NCBI RefSeq assembly: GCF_010672455.1
Contig: NZ_JAAHGO010000051.1
Coordinates: forward strand, 1-58,789
Direction: 5' to 3'
DNA from: Okeania sp. SIO2C9
GTDB lineage: Bacteria > Cyanobacteriota > Cyanobacteriia > Cyanobacteriales > Microcoleaceae
DNA length: 58,789 bases
Numbering within the stretch: the stretch's first letter is position 1; the number at the start of each line of letters is the position of its first letter. Shown one piece after another: positions 52,305 to 58,789 of this stretch. The notes beneath the pieces are model-generated. The model was not told where the DNA came from, made no database searches, and saw only the letters and a list, made by a program, of their open reading frames with translations. The translations under genes and the position numbers were made by a program.

Positions 52305-54147
52305 ATGGAAATTAACTCATTATTGAGCACCGTAGAACTTGATGCCATACACACAAATAATGATTTATTCTCAACCCCTGGAGATAAAATTCATTATTCG
52401 GATAGTAGTGAACCTGTATTACTAGAGAACTATTTAACTTTAAAATATGATATAAACTCTGCCGACGATCTGTTTTTATCTCAAGATTCATTGGTCGCTT
52501 AATTTAGATGATATCTCGAGAAATTCTGCCAGTGTTAACAACAATCAAGGAACCGATCCAATTACAGGTGAAAGTATAGAACCAAGAAGTATTAACAAGT
52601 CAGATAATAGTATTAAAACTGCAACAAACCTGGGTGAAATATCTAGTGAAAAATTGAGAACAAAGGAAAAAATAGGCTTAAAAGAAGGTGGCAAACGGGA
52701 CAAATATGATTATTATAGCTTTACCTTACCTGAAGAGACTGAAGTCAGTATTACCCTCGATAAAATTAGGAAAAATGCCAATCTGCACTTATTTGATGAA
52801 GATAGCAAAACGGTATTAGAAAAGTCTACTAGAAAAGGCAAAAAAGCTGAAAATATTACTGAATATTTAGATGCAGGAACTTATTATTTGCGAGTTTCTA
52901 ATGTTGGTCAAGCACAAACTCCTTATCGCCTAAATCTAGAATCAATTCCTGATGATAATACTATTGATGTAGCTAATAATTTAGGAAGATTATCTAACAA
53001 AAAACTGACATAAAAAGATAATATTGGTTTCAAAGAAGGTGGTGGAAGAGACAAAGTAGACCTCTATACTTTCGACCTGAATCAACAACGTGAGGTTAAT
53101 ATTACTCTGAATAAACTTAGGGGAAATGCCAATGTCAAGTTAATTGATGAAGACGGCGAGACAGTTTTGGATAAATCTACTAACAAAGGTAAAAAGTCAG
53201 AGAGAATTAGGGAAGTTTTAGAGCCTGGCAGTTATTATATAGAAGTATCTGTTCCGGGTAATAATAAAACTAATTATCAGCTCAGTTTAAGTTCTGAAAA
53301 AATTGATAATGTAGTATATCCACCAAAAAAAGAAGAGATTTATAAAGCTGGTACATGGGTGGCATTTGAAAACCGAGTTGGCTTGCAAATACCAAAAGGA
53401 TGGGTTGGTGGAGTAACAAGTAATTATGATGAGACATTAATTTTAGCTTCATCTAAAAAATATCCAGATGTTTATGTAGAAGTAGATACCGGAAGTTCTT
53501 ACTTGACAGGTTCAATGGGAGAATTAGCTAATAACTGGAGCCAGCCTTTTGAACTTAATGGAGCTACCTTTCAACCACAAGGAAAAGCAAAAATAAAAGG
53601 TAATCAAATTACTAATACTTATGTTGCTAAAGGTTCTGAACTTGAAGAAAAATTTTATTTAGTTGCCACGGTAGGACCAAATTATGAGGTAGCTACTGTT
53701 CTGGTAGGAGGAACAGAGAATAAATTAAAAGACTATAAAGATATAGCAAATAATGTAGTTAACAATTTAGATTTTCCCGAACCAACTGACTGGGAATCAT
53801 ATTTGAGCGATCGGTGGTTATTTTTCTATTTTAATAGTGACTTGTTGGAGATTGACTTGAATTTTAATGGGGTTATCGATCCTTGGGAAGAACATGAAGA
53901 CCTGGAAATATCTACAGGAATATTTTTAAACGGCGATCGTTCGTTTAGTTATCATTATGATAGCTACAATGAAATTATAGGAACTACACAATTTATTTTA
54001 TCTGGCATTTGGGATATTACTAACAAAAACGAGTTAGCTTTATATTATGAAGATGGCAGTGTAACTGTGGAACCAATTTTTGGTCCCGATCTAGATAACG
54101 AAGTTCTTTATAGCGATGATGTTTATTCAGTTCATAATATTAATTAG
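52305..54147 (+). pseudogene. Broken gene for a secreted PPC-domain protein
   Basis: A strong ribosome site (AGGAGG) precedes the ATG at 52305. The first frame (MEINSLLSTVELDAIHTNND) stops at 52500; about 10 bases earlier the other frame continues HWSLNLDDISRNSASVNNN. Two pre-peptidase C-terminal (PPC) beta domains follow: KEGGKRDKYDYYSFTLPEET...ITLDKIRKNANLHLFDED and KEGGGRDKVDLYTFDLNQQ...ITLNKLRGNANVKLIDED. An in-frame TAA at 53011 separates them. Downstream lies a domain with VGLQIPKGW and SYLTGSMGELANNW, then an acidic end (DLNFNGVIDPWEEHED, EF-hand-like). PPC domains sit in exported proteins. One frameshift plus one stop break it, unless they are sequence errors. Confidence 0.75.
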
Positions 54148-54977
54148 TAGTAAAACTTAAGTTGTTTAAATAGGCGGATAAATATTTCTCTCCCACCTGT
54201 TGAAAAAAATAGTGAAAAGTTTTTAGTGCTACGCAATTCAAACAGATTTACCAAAAATTCCTGAAGAGCTAACACCTGCGAAGTAAGGATATGTCATATT
54301 TGACTATATTTTTATGAACTATAGCTTAACGATCGCGCCTACTTGCAGGTAGTTTCTATACCACAAAATCTTGATTACGTCAAATAGACTGATTATCGGT
54401 TTGAAAAAATAGTTATATATTGAGGCGATGGCACAGCACTCAGTTACTACTTTCTAGCTATCTCAGGAACGAAAATACTTAGGTTTGAGCCTATTATTTC
54501 TTCACTATTTTTAAAGGTAGTCACAACATTGGCAGCATATCATTGTTTTTCAGTATACCAAATCCCTGAAAAAACGCAAGTTCGTAGAAATACAAAGCAA
54601 AATTTTTACCGAATTTGATGACTCATATTTAAAATTTAAAACAAATATTGTGTTTTGTACAAATTTTATTTATATATACTTTTCTCAGACTTTCTCAAAT
54701 CTGAAATTCAAATCTGTAATATTTTCATCAAATTTTGCTAATTTTATAAATCGAGATATTTTTTCAAGTACATAAAACTGTTATAGTTACTTGAAATTTA
54801 ATACTAATTTAAACTTAACCAAATCTTAAACAGAAAAATGTGTCATCAATTATAAAAAAAGTACAAAAAAATAGATAAAATAATTCAAGTCAACCCCACA
54901 AAAAAAGAACAGAACTATAATATCAACAGATATCAAACCAGCCCCAGAAAAATCCCAAATTAGGGCAAGGAGAGAAT
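54148..54977. other. Long leader before adhE with a solo tnpB right end
   Basis: At 54277-54325 the string GCGAAGTAAGGATATGTCAT, ATTTGACTATATTTTTATG copies the right end of the tnpB element at 24776-26090, without any tnpB. The remaining 600 bases in front of adhE are AT-rich and contain no gene; they probably hold the adhE promoter and a long 5' leader. Confidence 0.5.
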
Positions 54978-57641
54978 ATGAAAGTAACAAACGAACAAGA
55001 ACTTGAAGAGCTGATCAAAAAAGTAAAACAAGCTCAAGAAAAATACGCCACTTATACTCAAGAACAAGTAGACTACATATTCAAAAAAGCCGCCCTAGCA
55101 GCCAACGCAGCTAGAATTCCCCTAGCAAAAATGGCAGCCACAGAAACAGGGATGGGATTAGTAGAAGACAAAGTAATCAAAAATCACTTTGCTTCAGAAA
55201 TAATATATAACAAATATAAAGGCGAAAAAACCTGTGGAGTTATCGCAGAAGACAAATCTTTTGGCTTTCAAAAAATCGCCGAACCAGTAGGAATTCTTGC
55301 CGGGATAGTTCCCACAACTAATCCCACATCAACAGCAATTTTTAAATCATTAATAAGTCTCAAAACTCGTAACGCAATTATATTTTCTCCTCACCCCAGA
55401 GCAAAAAAATGTACCTGTGAAGCAGCTAGGGTAGTTCTCGAAGCAGCCGTTGCAGCAGGGGCACCAGAAGAAATAATCGGTTGGATAGATGAACCAACAC
55501 TTCCACTATCCCAACAACTGATGCAGCATTCAGAAATTAAATTGATTCTTGCTACTGGTGGACCGGGAATGGTTAAAGCTGCTTACTCCTCCGGTCATCC
55601 ATCTCTAGGAGTTGGTGCTGGTAATACTCCAGCTTTGATAGACGAAACTGCAGAGATAAAAATGGCAGTCTCTTCAATTATCCTCAGTAAAACCTTCGAC
55701 AATGGGATGATTTGTGCCAGCGAACAATCAGTAGTTGTCGTTGATAGTGTTTATGATACAGTCAGACAAGAATTTATTGACCGAGGCGCTTATTTCTTAA
55801 CTCCAGAAGAAAAAGACAAACTAAGAAGCAAAATTATAGTCAACGGACGGTTGAATGCAGAAATTGTCGGTCAACCTGTGCAAAAAATTGCCGAAATGGC
55901 AGGTTTCTCCATTCCAGAAAATACTAGAGTAATTATTGGTGAAGTAGAAAATATTAATAAAGAAGAACCATTTGCCCACGAAAAACTGTCCCCTATCTTG
56001 GCAATGTATCGGGCAGATACTTTTGAAGAAGCTGTAGACAAAGCCGAAAGTTTAGTCGAATTTGGTGGACGTGGACATACAGCAGCTTTATATACTTCTC
56101 CTGCTAATGCCGACCATATTAAACGATTTGAAGATACTGTCGAAACAGCCAGGGTTCTAATTAATACTCCTTCTTCCCAAGGAGCGATCGGCGACATCTA
56201 TAATTTCCGCCTTGATCCTTCCTTAACTCTAGGTTGTGGAACATGGGGTGGTAACTCTGTTAGCGAAAATGTCGAACCACACCATTTGCTAAATATAAAG
56301 ACAGTGGCAGAACGTCGAGAAAATATGTTGTGGTTCCGCGTTCCACCAAAAATTTACTTTAAATATGGTGCTTTACCTACTGCTATGCGAGAGTTGGCAG
56401 GTAAACAACGAGCATTCATTGTCACTGACAAACCCATATATGAACTTGGGATGACTCGCGGTTTAGAAAATGTGCTGGATGAAGTTGAGGTTAAGTATGA
56501 CATTTTTTATGATGTAGAACCTGACCCTTCCTTGGACACTGTAAACCGGGGTTTGGATATGATGCGGAAATTTAATCCTGATGTGATTATTGCCATTGGT
56601 GGTGGTTCTCCGATGGATGCTGCCAAAATTATGTGGTTGATGTACGAGCATCCAGAAATTGAGTTTGAAGGTTTGGCAATGCGGTTTATGGATATCCGTA
56701 AACGGGTTTATGATTTACCACCTTTGGGAGAGAAAGCTATTTTGGTGGCAGTACCTACTACTTCTGGTACAGGTTCGGAAGTTACACCTTTTGCTGTGGT
56801 GACTGACCGCCGAAATAATATTAAGTATCCTCTGGCAGATTATGCTTTGACTCCCAGTATGGCAATAGTCGATCCAGAGTTGGTGTTAAATATGCCGAAA
56901 AGTTTGACTGCTTTTGGTGGAATAGATGCTTTGACTCATGCGGTGGAAGCTTATGTTTCTGTTTTAGCTTCTGAATATACTAATGGTCTGGCATTGAAAG
57001 CTGTTGGATTAATTTTTAGATATCTGCCTTCTGCTTATAACAATGGTGCTAATGACCCCAAAGCACGAGAAAAAATGCACTACGCTGCAACAATTGCAGG
57101 TATGGCTTTTGCTAACAGTTTTTTGGGAATTTGCCATTCTATTGCTCACCAGTTAGGAGCTATTTTTCATATTCCTCACGGTTTGGCAAATGCGTTGATG
57201 ATTTCTCATATTATTCGTTACAACTCTACCAATGCGCCGTTCAAACAAGCAACTTTCTCCCAGTATAAGTATCCTAATGCTAAATGGCGTTATTCTCAAA
57301 TTGCTGATTATTTGCTATTGGGTGGAGAAACTGAGGATGAAAAGGTAGATTTGTTAATTGCTGCTATTGAAGAGCTGAAGAGTCAGGTGGGTATTCCTAA
57401 AGCTATTAAGGATGTGGTCTCTGTGAGTGAAGCTGAATTTTTTGCTAAGTTGGATGATTTAGCAGACCAAGCTTTTGACGATCAATGTACTGGTTCAAAT
57501 CCTCGTTATCCTTTGATTAGTGATATTAAGCAGTTGTTGACTAATGCTTATCATGGTGACTTGGCTACTTCTGGGGAGTTAAATGGTGATGGTGCTGCGA
57601 TTATTCCTCCAAGTACACCTGTCGGGGGGGGAGTAAAATAA
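54978..57641 (+). CDS. adhE: Bifunctional aldehyde/alcohol dehydrogenase AdhE
   Basis: An 887-residue fermentation enzyme that reduces acetyl-CoA to acetaldehyde and then to ethanol with two NADH. The N-terminal aldehyde dehydrogenase half (to about 440) has the catalytic Cys of NGMICASEQSVVV and the NAD-binding GVGAGNTP. A linker leads to the iron-dependent alcohol dehydrogenase half (about 455-870) with AIGGGSPMDAAKIMWLMYEHP, GTGSEVTPFAVV and the metal ligands in GIDALTHAVEAY, SIAHQLGAIFHIPHG. Such enzymes form helical spirosomes. AGGAGAG precedes the ATG at 54978. An eight-G run lies near the stop (VGGGVK). AdhE is uncommon in cyanobacteria and suggests fermentation in dark anoxic periods. 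Confidence 0.95.
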   Translation: MKVTNEQELEELIKKVKQAQEKYATYTQEQVDYIFKKAALAANAARIPLAKMAATETGMGLVEDKVIKNHFASEIIYNKYKGEKTCGVIAEDKSFGFQKIAEPVGILAGIVPTTNPTSTAIFKSLISLKTRNAIIFSPHPRAKKCTCEAARVVLEAAVAAGAPEEIIGWIDEPTLPLSQQLMQHSEIKLILATGGPGMVKAAYSSGHPSLGVGAGNTPALIDETAEIKMAVSSIILSKTFDNGMICASEQSVVVVDSVYDTVRQEFIDRGAYFLTPEEKDKLRSKIIVNGRLNAEIVGQPVQKIAEMAGFSIPENTRVIIGEVENINKEEPFAHEKLSPILAMYRADTFEEAVDKAESLVEFGGRGHTAALYTSPANADHIKRFEDTVETARVLINTPSSQGAIGDIYNFRLDPSLTLGCGTWGGNSVSENVEPHHLLNIKTVAERRENMLWFRVPPKIYFKYGALPTAMRELAGKQRAFIVTDKPIYELGMTRGLENVLDEVEVKYDIFYDVEPDPSLDTVNRGLDMMRKFNPDVIIAIGGGSPMDAAKIMWLMYEHPEIEFEGLAMRFMDIRKRVYDLPPLGEKAILVAVPTTSGTGSEVTPFAVVTDRRNNIKYPLADYALTPSMAIVDPELVLNMPKSLTAFGGIDALTHAVEAYVSVLASEYTNGLALKAVGLIFRYLPSAYNNGANDPKAREKMHYAATIAGMAFANSFLGICHSIAHQLGAIFHIPHGLANALMISHIIRYNSTNAPFKQATFSQYKYPNAKWRYSQIADYLLLGGETEDEKVDLLIAAIEELKSQVGIPKAIKDVVSVSEAEFFAKLDDLADQAFDDQCTGSNPRYPLISDIKQLLTNAYHGDLATSGELNGDGAAIIPPSTPVGGGVK

Positions 57642-57652
57642 GAAGTCAGTAG

Positions 57653-57683
57653 GGTGCTGAAGCGCGATAGCGTAACGCACCCA
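57653..57683 (+). terminator. Inverted repeat behind adhE
   Basis: GGGTGC...GCACCC encloses TGAAGCGCGATAGCGTAAC. It lies 12 bp behind the adhE stop and could end transcription, but lacks a T run. The sequence type (AGGGTGC...CGTAACGCACC) looks like a common dispersed cyanobacterial repeat. Confidence 0.45.
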
Positions 57684-57800
57684 TTGGTCAGGAATCAGGA
57701 GTCAGAATGAAAGAAGAAGACAGGAGCTTTGACTTAGTTGACAACTAACGTTATAAAGCAGTATAGTACGCTAGTTATCTCTGGGTATTGAAAATACAGT

Positions 57801-58789
57801 CGTCAACTGCTAGTTTATTCATAATACCTTTAACATGAGTTTTAAAAGTTACTATGATCAGGATAAGCGACCGCTCTTCAATCAACAGTAAAAAATAGGC
57901 GATCGCTAAAAAACAGACAGCCAAAAACAGGGGGTCTGGACTATTTCATCAATTTCTCGGTAAACAATTATTCTTATCAGCTGTTTCTTGTTATAACTTG
58001 ATAATTTACAACTATATTTTTCCTGTTTCTAACTTGTCTGCGCCAAATTCCAATTTGCCTACTAAAAATACAAAGAGTAGCTCCCACCCAACAAATTTCT
58101 ATAAAAGATATAAATCCCTGATACTTCATTTTTTCCCCTACCTCTAATTAGATAAAAATTTATTTATTTTATAAATTAATTACAGTCAAATTCACACCAA
58201 ACCAGTTCTCAAAGCAACAACAGCTGCTTTAACTCGGTCGTCAACTGCTAGTTTATTCATAATACCTTTAACATGAGTTTTAAAAGTTACTATGATCGGG
58301 AAAAGCGGCCGCTCTTCAATCAACAGTAAAAAATAGGCGATCGCTAAAAACAGACAGCCAAAAACAGGTGTTCTGGAATGTTTCATCAATTTCTCGGTAA
58401 ACTATTATTTTTATCTGCTGTTTCTTGTTATAACTTGATAATTTACAACTATATTTTTCCTGTTTCTAACTTGTCTGCGCCAAATTCCAATTTGCCTACT
58501 AAAAATGCAAAGAGTAGCTCCCACCCAACAAATTTCTATAAAAGATATAAATCCCTGATACTTCATTTTTTCCCCTACCTCTAATTAGATAAAAATTTAT
58601 TTATTTTATAAATTAATTACAGTCACATTCACACCAAACCAGTTCTCAAAGCAACAACAGCTGCTTTAACTCGGTCGTCAACTGCTAGTTTATTCATAAT
58701 ACCTTTAACATGAGTTTTAAAAGTTACTATGATCGGGAAAAGCGGCCGCTCTTCAATCAACAGTAAAAAATAGGCGATCGCTAAAAACA
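57801..58789. repeat. 437-438 bp tandem repeat, three copies, running off the window
   Basis: The string CGTCAACTGCTAGTTTATTC occurs at 57801, 58239 and 58676, so units are 438 and 437 bp long. Each carries the HIP1-like GGCGATCGCTAAAAA, then TCATCAATTTCTCGGTAAAC, TGTTTCTTGTTATAACTTG and AGTAGCTCCCACCCAACAAA. Units two and three are nearly identical (differences at single bases such as CAAATTC/CACATTC). The first unit is truncated on its left. The last continues past the window. Confidence 0.9.
58192..58287 (-). pseudogene. C-terminal fragment of a NarL/LuxR-type response regulator, in tandem copies
   Basis: The minus strand reads TFKTHVKGIMNKLAVDDRVK and AAVVALRTGLV-stop, the last helix-turn-helix part of a LuxR-family output domain. 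The same 30 residues recur in the third unit (58629-58724); the first unit retains only the MNKLAVDD region at 57801-57850. Upstream of these codons each unit has unrelated sequence, so only the gene's end is duplicated. The complete gene may lie beyond the window, on the minus strand. Confidence 0.75.

Noticed and set aside
58378-58584. 68-codon reading frame on the plus strand
   Set aside because: It is internal to the 437-bp tandem unit, without ribosome site; the only recognisable protein in the unit is the minus-strand regulator tail.
1-58789. tRNA or rRNA genes
   Set aside because: I looked for T-loop motifs and cloverleaf arms in the spacers and found none that fit; a covariance search would be decisive.

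Overview
The window looks like chromosomal DNA of a low-GC, repeat-rich filamentous cyanobacterium. HIP1 palindromes (GCGATCGC) are scattered through genes and spacers. The gene content is cyanobacterial: a ClpR/ClpP3 pair, CdsA, CbiT, a RodZ-like protein with a DUF4115-type end, DUF2993, bestrophin and several MscS channels. Long spacers full of small repeats suggest a Trichodesmium/Okeania/Moorena-like organism; that placement is inference, since no rRNA or other marker is present. I found no tRNA, rRNA, CRISPR array or prophage.

Layout. 1-6.4 kb: a cNMP-gated MscS channel and a VWA protein between two broken tnpB genes. 6.6-12.8 kb: clpR-clpP3, a J-domain protein, a TPR-FkbM methyltransferase and a Ca2+ antiporter. 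12.8-14.4 kb: only repeats. 14.4-21.1 kb: minus-strand genes for a GT4 glycosyltransferase, a methyltransferase, an SDR, a PTPS-III-like pterin enzyme and two tandem MscS channels; this may be a pterin-glycoside locus later split by a tnpB insertion. 21.9-28.5 kb: a Cys-rich small protein, a class III adenylate cyclase, a frameshifted tnpB, a small membrane protein and ychF. 28.7-32.5 kb: an intact TnpB element, then a nuclease-ParA fusion with a ParB-like partner. 33.7-40.6 kb: an Orn/Lys/Arg decarboxylase, an IscB element with an omegaRNA-like leader, cbiT, cdsA and a DUF2993 gene. 42.9-48.3 kb: an RsuA/RluB-type pseudouridine synthase, a RodZ-like gene, malQ and bestrophin. 49.1-58.8 kb: an unknown winged-helix protein, a fourth MscS, a broken PPC-domain gene, adhE and a 437-bp tandem repeat carrying the end of a NarL/LuxR-type regulator.

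Two themes dominate. First, RNA-guided nucleases of the IS200/IS605 and ISC type: one intact TnpB, one intact IscB and at least six decayed tnpB relics, several with a recognisable omegaRNA 3' end. Second, the spacers are built of at least eight families of small non-autonomous repeats with inverted ends, target duplications and heptanucleotide runs, often nested, so relative insertion ages can be read.

The best candidates for an undescribed system are the PD-(D/E)XK-ParA fusion with its ParB-like partner (30.1-32.5 kb) and the pterin-type operon (14.4-18.8 kb), where a 15-bp copy of the glycosyltransferase start sits 4 nt behind the SDR stop. All functions are from reading the sequence; no search was run.
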